DNA of 58,112 bases. Origin: CAYUPI01 sp964446585. GTDB lineage: Bacteria; Verrucomicrobiota; Verrucomicrobiia; Limisphaerales; UBA8199. The stretch spans positions 1 through 58,112 of the forward strand of contig CAYUPI010000037.1 of NCBI GenBank assembly GCA_964446585.1, read 5' to 3'. The stretch's first letter is position 1. Each line of letters begins with the position of its first letter. This document shows, piece after piece, positions 45,683-53,760 of this stretch. The notes under the pieces are model-generated. The model saw only the letters and a list, made by a program, of their open reading frames with translations. It did no database searches and had not been told where the DNA came from. The position numbers and the translations under genes are program-made.

Positions 45683-46648
45683 TCATAGTCTCAGCAGGTT
45701 GCGGGCTGCGGCGGCAATAGTGCGCGCCGTGGGCCGGTGTGCGGCCCACAGGCCCGGATGATATGGCACCGGTGTGTCTTTCGCATTGAGACGCTGCGGC
45801 GGCGCGTCGAGCAGCCCGAAGCCTTCGCTGGCAACACGCGCAATCACTTCCGCCGTGACTCCGCCCCATGGCCAGGCTTCGCCCACGCACAGCAGGCGGC
45901 CCGTGCGCGCCACTGAAGCCATGACGGTATCGGTATCCAAAGGTTTGACCGAGCGAAGATCGACGATTTCGATTTCGCTGCCCTCGGTCGCCAGTTCGGC
46001 CGCCACCGCCAGCGCCTCGTGCAGCATGGCGCTGTAAGCCACAAGCGTCAGGTCGCGTCCGGCTCGGGCGATCCGGGCCTTGCCCACCGGCATCGCCTCG
46101 CTCGGCAGCGTCTCCGCTTTCAAATGGTAGTACAGGTATTTGTGCTCGCAGAAAATCGTCGGGTCATCGAAGGCGATCGCCTCCAGCAGCATGCTGTAAG
46201 CGTCCTCCACGGTGGCCGGCGTCATCACCACCAGTCCGGGATAATGCGAATAGATGGCCTCCATACTTTGGCTGTGGAACGGGCCGCTTCCGGAGGTGCC
46301 GCCACACGGCAGCCGAATCGTGATCGGGCACGGCACTTTCGTCCGCCAATGCAATGTCGCCGCCTGGTTGACGATCTGGTTGAAGGCGACGGTGGAAAAA
46401 TCCGCAAACTGCAGCTCGATAATTGGTCGCATGCCCTGGATCGCGGCGCCAACGGCCAAGCCAACCATTGCGTCCTCGGAAATTGGCGAATCGAGGACGC
46501 GGCCCGGGAATTCCTTCGCCAGGTTTTTCGTCGCTTTGAACGCGCCGCCAAATGCGCCGATGTCCTGCCCATAAATGAAAACCCGCGGATCATCGGCCAG
46601 GGCGCGAGCCTGGGCTTCGCGGATCGCCTCAAGATACGTGATGCTCAC
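45683..46648 (-). CDS. 2-oxoacid dehydrogenase E1 component, beta subunit
   Basis: A 321-residue transketolase-like subunit. The thiamine diphosphate contact region shows SEDAMVGLAVGAAIQGMRPI, and the segment SGSGPFHSQSMEAIYSHYPG matches the family. It starts with GTG at 46648, and this codon overlaps the stop of the E1alpha gene (GTGA). Length is typical. Substrate choice (pyruvate, acetoin or branched-chain acids) is not decided by sequence alone. Confidence 0.93.
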   Translation of the reverse strand: MSITYLEAIREAQARALADDPRVFIYGQDIGAFGGAFKATKNLAKEFPGRVLDSPISEDAMVGLAVGAAIQGMRPIIELQFADFSTVAFNQIVNQAATLHWRTKVPCPITIRLPCGGTSGSGPFHSQSMEAIYSHYPGLVVMTPATVEDAYSMLLEAIAFDDPTIFCEHKYLYYHLKAETLPSEAMPVGKARIARAGRDLTLVAYSAMLHEALAVAAELATEGSEIEIVDLRSVKPLDTDTVMASVARTGRLLCVGEAWPWGGVTAEVIARVASEGFGLLDAPPQRLNAKDTPVPYHPGLWAAHRPTARTIAAAARNLLRL

Positions 46649-47676
46649 TGCTCAAATCGATCGCTCAGGTGCTTCGAAGCAAGCGCGCACCACTCTTCGC
46701 GGTACGCATCCGGCCCGGGCTCGCGCTGGACCTGGGCCACGGCCTCTTCCACGTTTTGAATTGCGGCCTTTCGCCACTCGGCAAGCGTTTGCGCGTCGGC
46801 CCAACCGTGTTCTGTCAGACGGGCTTCGGCAACCCGCAAGCAGTCCCTGCCAACTGGCGACGACTTCACCGCGGGATCAACGTAACTGGCGTCATCATGC
46901 TCACCATGGCCGCTCAATCGCAGCAGCGTCGCGACCACCATCTGCGGACCGCGGCTCTTGCGCGCCTTGTCGATGGCTTCTCCAACCACTTCCAAGCAGG
47001 CGCCGAGATTCGTCCCATCGACCGAATGCGCTTCGATTCCGTAGCCAACGGCCTTGTCAAGAAGCGAAGAACAGGCGAATTGGAGCTGATTGGGAGTCGA
47101 GTAGGCATACTGATTGTCCGCAATGACCAGCACCAGCGGCAATTTGTGCACTGCGGCCTGGTTCACCCCTTCATGGAATGCGCCGGTGGAAGTTCCCCCA
47201 TCGCCGATCGAGGCAACACCCACCGTGTCGTTGATTCCTCGAAACCGATGCGCCATTAACCCGCCGTTCACTACAGAGATCATCGCGCCCAGGTGGCTTA
47301 TCATCGCCAGCAGCCCCTCTTTGGGCCGGCCTCGATGAATGTTACCATCTCGAGCGCGCATTGGGCCGAGGGGAGAGCCCAAGTAAGTCCGAACCGCGTC
47401 GAGCACCGGCTCGCCGAACGCCAAACGCCCGGCAGCATCGCGAATCAACGGCGCGAAAATGTCTCCTTTGCGCAAGGCCAGACCAATCGAAACGCTCAAC
47501 GCCTCCTGGCCGCGCCCGAGGAAGACCCCGCCGTGGATTTTGCCCATGCGATAGAGACTGGCGAATTTGTCATCCAAAATGCGCGCCAGCAGCATCAAGC
47601 GGTAAGCCCGTAAGTACGTGTCCCGAAAAGCAGAAACCTCATCAACCGCACCGTGATTCAGCACAGTCTCAACCAT
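46645..47676 (-). CDS. 2-oxoacid dehydrogenase E1 component, alpha subunit
   Basis: A 343-residue thiamine diphosphate-binding subunit. The GDG-N motif is GDGGTSTGAFHEGVNQAAV, followed by LPLVLVIADNQYAYSTPNQL. The chain starts MVETVLNHGAVDEV at 47676. A longer frame from 47778 would add an unrelated leader and is rejected. Four bases overlap with E1beta, so translation is coupled. It precedes E1beta and E2 in one unit. Confidence 0.93.
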   Translation of the reverse strand: MVETVLNHGAVDEVSAFRDTYLRAYRLMLLARILDDKFASLYRMGKIHGGVFLGRGQEALSVSIGLALRKGDIFAPLIRDAAGRLAFGEPVLDAVRTYLGSPLGPMRARDGNIHRGRPKEGLLAMISHLGAMISVVNGGLMAHRFRGINDTVGVASIGDGGTSTGAFHEGVNQAAVHKLPLVLVIADNQYAYSTPNQLQFACSSLLDKAVGYGIEAHSVDGTNLGACLEVVGEAIDKARKSRGPQMVVATLLRLSGHGEHDDASYVDPAVKSSPVGRDCLRVAEARLTEHGWADAQTLAEWRKAAIQNVEEAVAQVQREPGPDAYREEWCALASKHLSDRFEQ

Positions 47677-47722
47677 GCAAAATAATCTAACCCGCTGATA
47701 AGGCCCGCTGCAACCGTTTCTT

Positions 47723-49162
47723 TCACCACAGAAACGTGGCGACGCTCTCGCTGCCAAGCCTGACCTCGGTGGCCGCACCCTGCCAAGTCAGCCGAAGCGC
47801 GATTGGCTTCTTCCCGGCATTGACTGCGATGAGCACCAGCCCACCATCCGGGTTGCGAAAGGCAACGGTGTTGAACGTTATGATTCCTTCGCTGCTCTGT
47901 ATCCGAAGGGCGCCGCGCTGCACGAATTTCATGAAGTGGCCGTACAAGAAGAACTCGAAATTCTCGGACGCCATCAGCGTCTGTGAATGGAGTGCAATAA
48001 TCGCTCGACTTGCGGGAAACGGTCCGTTATTCGGCTTGCCGTTTTCGTCTAGCATTGTCACCCAAGCGTTGTAGCTCGAGGCCCAGTTGCGCAATCGTCG
48101 AATCAACTCAAGCCCGCCCTCAATTTCGAAGACTGAGCCTTCGGTGAAATACAGCGGCATCTGCGGAAACTCAGCATGGAAGCTGGACATCGCGGAGGGT
48201 TCTCCGGCGTACCCATGGAACGCCACTCCGCCGATGAACGCCGCCGCCTTGCGGTCGTTCAGAATCATTCGCGGGTAATCGAGTCCAGGGTCGTCACCGC
48301 TGGGCTTAAGGTTGTAATTGTGATCGTAGCACCAAATCTGAGTCTTGAGCCCATTCCGGCGGAAGGCCGGGCCCAGATGTTCGCGGATGAAGTCGCGCTC
48401 CGACTCGCCGGCCCATCGGCACGAAGGGTAATGCCATTTCGGATCTTTTGCTTTGGAGCGATCCACACCGGGCTCGTTTTGGACGGTTACGGCATGGATC
48501 GGAATACCCTCAGCCTCGTAGGCCTTGATGAACTTTACAAAATAATCGGCATAAACCGGAAAGAATCGCCGCTGAAGCTGCCCTCCGCTCATGTCGCCCG
48601 TGGTCTTCATCCAGCCGGGCGCGCTCCAAGGCGAGGCGAAGAAGAGCAGGTCCGGGTTCTTCTGCCGCGCCAGTTTGAGGATCGGAAGGATATAGGCTCG
48701 GTCCTTATCGATTGAAAACCGTTCCAGATGCAGGTCGAGTTCGCCCGGAGGCAAATCGTCGTAAGAATACCAGGGATCGCCGGTGAAATCTGGTGTCCCA
48801 ATGCAAATCCGCATCAGGTTCATTCCTATCCCCTTCACCGGATCAGCCAACCATACGACCAATCGCTCGCGCTCGGCCGGCGTCAAACGCGACAGGTTCC
48901 AGCACGTTGACGGCTCCAACGATGAGCCCATGCCCAGCATCGTTTGGAAGGAGACCTTCGAATCCACCTCTACAAGCTCGACGTCGCCGGTGCTGGTCGC
49001 CTGACTCCAGTGGAGGTTCGGCTGCTCGGAAAGCCGCAGCTTGCCATCAACCGAACTCACCCACCAGCGGATAGTAGAGTGAGGATCGCCTGCCTGCAGC
49101 TTTTGAGCAGCGGCCAGCCCAACCAGCACTGCGCTAACTAGTGAAATGGAACGGCATGGCAT
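47723..49162 (-). CDS. Secreted GH30-family glycoside hydrolase
   Basis: A 479-residue secreted enzyme of the glucosylceramidase-like GH30 family. It has a signal peptide (SISLVSAVLVGLAAAQKLQA), a beta-sandwich/TIM-barrel fold, the acid/base Glu in VTVQNEPG and the nucleophile Glu in LYFTEGSVFE. Other hallmarks are MLGMGSSLEPSTCWNLSRL, SPWSAPGWMKTTGDMSGGQL and GVAFHGYAG. Members cleave beta-linked glucose, xylose or fucose residues. The start at 49162 is preferred; the ATG at 49210 would translate a repeated ggactttggac island. It sits between the nucleotide-sugar dehydrogenase gene and the E1alpha gene. Confidence 0.92.
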   Translation of the reverse strand: MPCRSISLVSAVLVGLAAAQKLQAGDPHSTIRWWVSSVDGKLRLSEQPNLHWSQATSTGDVELVEVDSKVSFQTMLGMGSSLEPSTCWNLSRLTPAERERLVVWLADPVKGIGMNLMRICIGTPDFTGDPWYSYDDLPPGELDLHLERFSIDKDRAYILPILKLARQKNPDLLFFASPWSAPGWMKTTGDMSGGQLQRRFFPVYADYFVKFIKAYEAEGIPIHAVTVQNEPGVDRSKAKDPKWHYPSCRWAGESERDFIREHLGPAFRRNGLKTQIWCYDHNYNLKPSGDDPGLDYPRMILNDRKAAAFIGGVAFHGYAGEPSAMSSFHAEFPQMPLYFTEGSVFEIEGGLELIRRLRNWASSYNAWVTMLDENGKPNNGPFPASRAIIALHSQTLMASENFEFFLYGHFMKFVQRGALRIQSSEGIITFNTVAFRNPDGGLVLIAVNAGKKPIALRLTWQGAATEVRLGSESVATFLW

Positions 49163-49170
49163 GGAACAAG

Positions 49171-49194
49171 GACTTTGGACCTTGGACTTTGGAC
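49171..49194. repeat. Short-period island (gactttggac / cttggac)
   Basis: Three irregular copies of gactttggac and ccttggac occupy the junction between the GH30 gene and the nucleotide-sugar dehydrogenase stop. It lies inside the extended 5' frame of the GH30 gene, which argues for the shorter start. Class as at other gene edges. Confidence 0.65.
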
Positions 49195-49197
49195 AGA

Positions 49198-50487
49198 CTA
49201 CGCCTTCCAAATCTTGCCGGTATATTTCTCGTGAAACGCTGCCATTGCGTTGCGCGTATCAACAATGCACTCAGCCCATTCCGCCAACTCGCCGTAATTG
49301 ACCGCCTTGTGCGCTGTGGAAATCAAGACAACATCGAAGCTCCGCACCGTCTCACGGTCCCAGACAACCGATTTGGTGCCCGCCCAATGCGGATGTTCGC
49401 GCGTGAGTCTAAGGACGGGCACGTGCGGGTCATAATACGCCACTTCTGCCCCCTGCCCTTTCAATAAGTCCATTAATCGGTAGCTGGGCGACTCCCGGTC
49501 GTCCTCGACGTTGGCTTTGTAGGCCAGACCCAGCACCAGCACGCGGCTGCCCCGGATCGGACGTCGGCGCGCGTTGAGGGCTTCTGTGACCCGCTCAATA
49601 ACGTATGCCGGCATCGCGGTGTTAATTTCTCCCGCCAATTCGATGAATCGCGTGTGCTGGCCGTACTCGCGCGCTTTCCAGGTCAGATAAAACGGATCGA
49701 TCGGGATGCAGTGACCCCCCAAACCCGGCCCCGGATAAAATGGCATGAAACCGAACGGCTTTGATTTGGCCGCGTCGATCACCTCCCAGATATCAATGCC
49801 CATGGCGGAATAGACGCGTTTCAATTCGTTCACCAGCGCAATGTTTACGCTCCGAAAGATGTTTTCGAGCAGCTTGGTCGCCTCCGCAGCGCGGCAGGAC
49901 GAAACCGGAACGACGGTTTGAATCGCGCGGCCATAGAGTGCCTTGGCCCGCTCCAGACAGGTGCGCGTGTAACCCCCAACGACTTTAGGTATGGTCGCTA
50001 CTTTGCTCTCCGGGTTGCCGGGATCTTCTCGTTCTGGAGAAAAGGCCAGATGAAAATCTGTCCCTGCCTTTAGCCCGGACCCGCTTTCCAGTACCGCCCG
50101 CAGGTCTTCTTCGGTGGTGCCCGGATACGTCGTCGATTCCAGAACCACCAGTGTCCCGCGTGCCAAATGTGGCGCAATGGATTCACCGGTTTTCACGATG
50201 AAAGAGATGTCCGGCTCGCGGTTCTTGTTAAGAGGCGTCGGCACGCAAATGATAATCGCTTCGACCTCCCTGGCGCGAGAAACGTCGGTCGAGGCGGACA
50301 GCGTTCCTTTGCCGACCAACTGCCGGATCGCTTCGCCGCCAATGTGCTGAATGTAGCTCCTGCCGGCGTTTATTGCTTCGACCTTGGCCGGGTCGGTGTC
50401 CAGGCCAAGCACCGTCACACCGCTGCGCCCAAACTGCAGGCACAGCGGCAGCCCGACATATCCTAAACCGATCACGGCGATTTTCAT
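49198..50487 (-). CDS. Nucleotide-sugar dehydrogenase (UDP-GlcNAc/ManNAc-type)
   Basis: A 429-residue NAD-dependent enzyme converting a UDP-hexose or UDP-N-acetylhexosamine to its uronic acid. The Rossmann start is AVIGLGYVGLPLCLQFGRSG, the substrate loop VLESTTYPGTTEEDL, and the catalytic Cys is in GPGLGGHCIPIDPFYLTWKA. The ESTTYPG and GHCIPIDP forms favour UDP-GlcNAc or UDP-ManNAc over UDP-glucose. The start at 50487 is used; a longer reading from 50526 adds only an unrelated leader. It probably makes precursors of a surface polysaccharide. Confidence 0.92.
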   Translation of the reverse strand: MKIAVIGLGYVGLPLCLQFGRSGVTVLGLDTDPAKVEAINAGRSYIQHIGGEAIRQLVGKGTLSASTDVSRAREVEAIIICVPTPLNKNREPDISFIVKTGESIAPHLARGTLVVLESTTYPGTTEEDLRAVLESGSGLKAGTDFHLAFSPEREDPGNPESKVATIPKVVGGYTRTCLERAKALYGRAIQTVVPVSSCRAAEATKLLENIFRSVNIALVNELKRVYSAMGIDIWEVIDAAKSKPFGFMPFYPGPGLGGHCIPIDPFYLTWKAREYGQHTRFIELAGEINTAMPAYVIERVTEALNARRRPIRGSRVLVLGLAYKANVEDDRESPSYRLMDLLKGQGAEVAYYDPHVPVLRLTREHPHWAGTKSVVWDRETVRSFDVVLISTAHKAVNYGELAEWAECIVDTRNAMAAFHEKYTGKIWKA

Positions 50488-50571
50488 CGTGTCGCGCGAC
50501 CCAAATGCGCCCGCAGAATGCACCAAACCTTCATATTGGAAAGCCTCAAATCCGTTCGCCGGTCGGGCTGC

Positions 50572-51936
50572 TCACAAGCTCTGCCGCGCTTCAGCCCCCA
50601 GGAATTCATGCCGTGTCGCTTCAATCTTTGCGATCAATTCTGCCCGCATCCGCAACAGGCGCTTCGAGGCAAGCGGAGCGCGCAGCAGCACTATCGTGTT
50701 TCGGAGAGCCACGCCGAATCGGCGCACTTCGCGCGCGTAATAATGCGCCAGAAGACTTGCGGGAGGCAACGACAGCGCATACCAAAGGCTTGCTGGCCAG
50801 CCGAACAGCCTGTGGAAAATCAAAATGAAAATTCCGTAGCACATTCCGAACGCGACGATGCCGGACTCTATGGCCGCTGTTGCCGTCTGCGCCTTTTGCC
50901 GCCCAGGTTGGGTGAAACGGCCAACCGCCCACTTAACCAGCGCGTACGGAATTGCCCGGTGCAACCAACCATACAACGCAAGCGGTGCACCAAAGAGCCC
51001 GACGAGCGCCCAGAAAACACTCCGGCAGGCGAATCGGGCCTTGTCCGGGAATAACGCCATATGTTCATCCGATATCCGCAGCCGCCTCAGCCACCGCTCA
51101 TAATGATCCAGCTTCACCGCGAACGCGGCCGCGTTTTCCGGCTCCGACTCGAAAACGTGCTCGATTGCCTCTACGATCCGCTGCGACACGAGAAGTTCTT
51201 CGGCGCGCGGCGACACCGGTTCCTGCACGACTTTGTGCCCCACAAGCAACCGGTCCAGGTAAAGCCGTTTCACGCCCTCAACGACGCGCTGATGTTCCAG
51301 GCGAGGCAAGTGCAGGATCAGCCCCTGAATGCTTCGCTCGATTTGCGAGGTCAGCCGGGTAATGCAATCCTTCCGCCGCTCAGCGTAGCCATCCAAAAAT
51401 GCCGCCGCCCGAATCGCTTCGCCAAAATGTACCAGGGCATCACTGCGATAATTCTCCTTGGCTGAGAACGTCAGGCCCACGGGCACAATCTGCAGCCCTA
51501 GCTTGCCGCCGTGCCGGTATTCCAGCTCCAGCGCCATCCGAGCCGCTCCCGATTTGATCTCTTTCAATTGCGAATCGTCGTAGGTTATGCCCTCGGGGAA
51601 AATGCCGACCGCCTCGCCGCGCTCCAGCACGCGAAAGCAGGCTTCAAAGGTGTCTGCGACCGTGCGCATCGCCTTGGGATCATCCTTCACTCGATTGATG
51701 GGGATCACGCCGCACTGCTGCAGCAGCCATTGCACCGGTTTGATTCGAAAAAGCTGCACCGTGGCGACAAAATTGACCTTGCGCGGCACCGAGGCCCCAA
51801 TCACAAACGAATCCGTCAACGAATTCGGGTGGTTGGAGGTAAACAGCACCGGCCCGCTCACCGGCACTCGCTCCGCGTGAAACCGTTCAATCCTGCGGAA
51901 ATAAAACCCAAGCGCCACCACGAGCAGCCACCGCAC
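50572..51936 (-). CDS. 1-acylglycerol-3-phosphate-type acyltransferase (PlsC family)
   Basis: About 454 residues, membrane-associated. The acyltransferase motif is NHPNSLTD and motif III is FPEGITYD, as in the GPAT/AGPAT family. The His-to-Asp spacing is one longer than the usual HX4D, as in yeast GPT2/SCT1-like enzymes. The C-terminus has several hydrophobic segments (LFGAPLALYGWLHRAIPYAL; IVAFGMCYGIFILIFHRLFG). It probably acylates glycerol-phosphate lipids. The start is uncertain. I used a GTG at 51936 giving MRWLLVVALGFYF. The only ATG far upstream (52023) lies inside REP pair C and would make the leader out of hairpin sequence. Confidence 0.85.
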   Translation of the reverse strand: MRWLLVVALGFYFRRIERFHAERVPVSGPVLFTSNHPNSLTDSFVIGASVPRKVNFVATVQLFRIKPVQWLLQQCGVIPINRVKDDPKAMRTVADTFEACFRVLERGEAVGIFPEGITYDDSQLKEIKSGAARMALELEYRHGGKLGLQIVPVGLTFSAKENYRSDALVHFGEAIRAAAFLDGYAERRKDCITRLTSQIERSIQGLILHLPRLEHQRVVEGVKRLYLDRLLVGHKVVQEPVSPRAEELLVSQRIVEAIEHVFESEPENAAAFAVKLDHYERWLRRLRISDEHMALFPDKARFACRSVFWALVGLFGAPLALYGWLHRAIPYALVKWAVGRFTQPGRQKAQTATAAIESGIVAFGMCYGIFILIFHRLFGWPASLWYALSLPPASLLAHYYAREVRRFGVALRNTIVLLRAPLASKRLLRMRAELIAKIEATRHEFLGAEARQSL

Positions 51937-51957
51937 CGCGCTGTATATGCCTAAATG

Positions 51958-52053
51958 TGTAGGAGACGACGTAAGGAGTCTCTGATCAGTTGGCTCTTGA
52001 AATGGTTGGCAGTCCCTTCCCATGGTTAGAGACTCCTTACGTCGTCTCCTGCA
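51958..52053. repeat. REP-type inverted hairpin pair C (BIME-like)
   Basis: Two 26-base arms (51958-51983, 52028-52053) are inverted copies differing at one base. Both fold alone: GGAGAC pairs with GTCTCT (last pair G.T), then a GA/GA tandem mismatch, then a C-G pair closing a GTAA loop. The left arm has GTAG at its outer foot, the right has GCAG. Relative to pair B, an internal C-G pair became A-T on both arms. It separates the acyltransferase and glycosyltransferase genes. Confidence 0.9.
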
Positions 52054-52057
52054 ATAT

Positions 52058-53266
52058 TTAGAGAAGATTTCCTCGCCTGCCTTGTAACCGCTTCACCGTA
52101 GCCAGACAAATCGCTTCCGCTGCCGCTGGCTTGCCCAGTGCTTTGGCTGCCTTTGCCATTTGTGCCAGTTTCTTCGACGCCAGCAAGTGGCCAAGCCGGT
52201 ACGGCAGATCCTCGACCCGATTTACTTTCACTGCCGCACCTCGTTCAAGCAGGAAATCGCTGTTTGCCGCTTCCTGTCCCGGAATCGGGTTCAAGATGAA
52301 CAACGGCCGGCCCATCGCCAGCGCCTCCGAAGACGTCAGGCCGCCGGGCTTCGTAATGACCAGGTCCGACACCGACATCAGCTCATGCATTTTGTCGCTG
52401 AATCCAAGAACGTGCGTCGGATGCCGTCGATCCTCCGCCGCCAGCTCGCGGCGCATTTGTTCGTTTCGACCCGCCACCACCAACACTTGGAATTCCTTGT
52501 CCACGCGGTCTAATTGCGCGACCATGGCCCCCACCGGCCCCATGCCAAAACCTCCGCTTAAGACCAGCAGCACAGGCTGATCATCCCGCAGCCCCAGCTT
52601 CTTTCTGACGACGCGGCGCTCAACCTTCTGTGAAAACTTCGCCGCGATCGGAATGCCGGTCGCGACGACGTTGTCCGGTGCTGCGCCACGCGCAACCAGT
52701 CGCGCTTTCGTCTCCTCCGCCGCGACACAGTAAAGGTTCACGCTCTCATCCATCCAAAGGGCATGCGCTTCAAAATCAGTCACGATACTTGCCACAAGCG
52801 GCCCGACGGGCGCGACCTCGGCAACGTCCAACCACCGGGGCGCACCCCGCGAACGCCGGCGCGCTTCGGCCGAAAGCCGCCGCAGACTGCGTCGCTTCAA
52901 CTGCCCCAGCACCTCGAGCGGCAAATAATGTGTGCAGAGTGCGGCCTCCGGTCTGAATTCCGTTACACATCGAACAAACTTCCGTCGCGACTGACTGGGA
53001 AACACCCGTTTGAGGCGATTCAATCGTCGCGCCAGCTTCACGTTGTCAGTTTTCTTGAACATCATGCCCCAGAGCTCCGGCGCATGCTCGACCAGTTTCA
53101 GGTAGCCGTCCGCATGAATCTTGCGATGCAGCGGTGAAAAGAACTCCACCAGATCGACTTTCCTGACAACGTCGTTCGGCCGCAGCGCACGCCAGGCCTC
53201 CTCCAGCGCGGCCGCTGCCGCCAGATGTCCCGCCCCTGCCGTCGCAGTTGTAATTAGTATGCGCAT
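52058..53266 (-). CDS. Diacylglycerol glucosyltransferase-like GT28 protein
   Basis: A 402-residue GT-B enzyme similar to processive diacylglycerol glucosyltransferases and MGDG synthases. The N-terminal loop is ATAGAGHLAAAAALEEAWRA, followed by LCTHYLPLEVLGQL. The donor side has KPGGLTSSEALAMGRPLFIL and PIPGQEAANSDFLLERGAAV. It would glycosylate membrane lipids on the inner side of the membrane. It is followed on the same strand by the acyltransferase gene, so both may act in membrane lipid assembly. Its stop lies 4 bases from the edge of hairpin pair C. Confidence 0.88.
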   Translation of the reverse strand: MRILITTATAGAGHLAAAAALEEAWRALRPNDVVRKVDLVEFFSPLHRKIHADGYLKLVEHAPELWGMMFKKTDNVKLARRLNRLKRVFPSQSRRKFVRCVTEFRPEAALCTHYLPLEVLGQLKRRSLRRLSAEARRRSRGAPRWLDVAEVAPVGPLVASIVTDFEAHALWMDESVNLYCVAAEETKARLVARGAAPDNVVATGIPIAAKFSQKVERRVVRKKLGLRDDQPVLLVLSGGFGMGPVGAMVAQLDRVDKEFQVLVVAGRNEQMRRELAAEDRRHPTHVLGFSDKMHELMSVSDLVITKPGGLTSSEALAMGRPLFILNPIPGQEAANSDFLLERGAAVKVNRVEDLPYRLGHLLASKKLAQMAKAAKALGKPAAAEAICLATVKRLQGRRGNLL

Positions 53267-53422
53267 GGCTCGCCTATCATGCTGCTCTCACCTTGGATTC
53301 GTTCGCCTCTCCCATCTCAGACTGTTGATCCCTGTCGTGTGCGCCTTCATTTTGGCCCGAGAATGCTCGTATTTCATTGCCTTTGAGAAGCCAAATGTTT
53401 TGCAAGCCGCAAGCCATTCAAA

Positions 53423-53454
53423 GTTCAGTGTTCGATATTCGATGTTCGATGTTT
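53423..53454. repeat. gttcgatattc short-period island
   Basis: Irregular copies of gttcgat and ttcgatattc lie in the space between the diacylglycerol glucosyltransferase-like gene and the small membrane protein gene. It shares a 12-base core, tgttcgatattc, with the island at 29821-29850. Confidence 0.65.
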
Positions 53455-53532
53455 CCTCGCCGTGCCCTCCACGAATCCTTGCCAAGAGCCCGCCAAACTC
53501 GTTCGATAGTCACTCGGCGCCACGACTTTCAC

Positions 53533-53760
53533 ATGCTGCCATATTACTCGTTCACATTCATCCTGGTCCTGGCTTGCGCCGTGTTTTTCTATCGAGCAGG
53601 CGCATTCGAAGCCTCCTCGGGGCTGGCCTGGGCCGCGCTGTCTCTCCTCATCTCGGTTGCCGTATGGCAATGGCTCCATGGCGGTTTCATCGCTGTCCTG
53701 CTCAGCCAGATCGGTCTTTTCGTCGCAATCACACTCTACCGATCGCGCAAGAAGCCATGA
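53533..53760 (+). CDS. Small membrane protein of unknown function (75 aa)
   Basis: A 75-residue protein with three hydrophobic segments (SFTFILVLACAVFFYRAGAF; GLAWAALSLLISVAVWQWL; IAVLLSQIGLFVAITLY) and a basic tail YRSRKKP. No family recognised. Its last four bases (ATGA) overlap the RluA-family start, so it is translationally coupled to that gene. The start at 53533 was chosen because it begins the first membrane segment; a longer frame upstream passes through a repeat island. Confidence 0.65.
   Translation: MLPYYSFTFILVLACAVFFYRAGAFEASSGLAWAALSLLISVAVWQWLHGGFIAVLLSQIGLFVAITLYRSRKKP

Noticed and set aside
53121..53756. Long 5' extension of the RluA-family frame
   Set aside because: It would run through the diacylglycerol glucosyltransferase-like gene on the other strand and a repeat island; the ATG at 53757 overlaps the small membrane gene stop and fits the family length.
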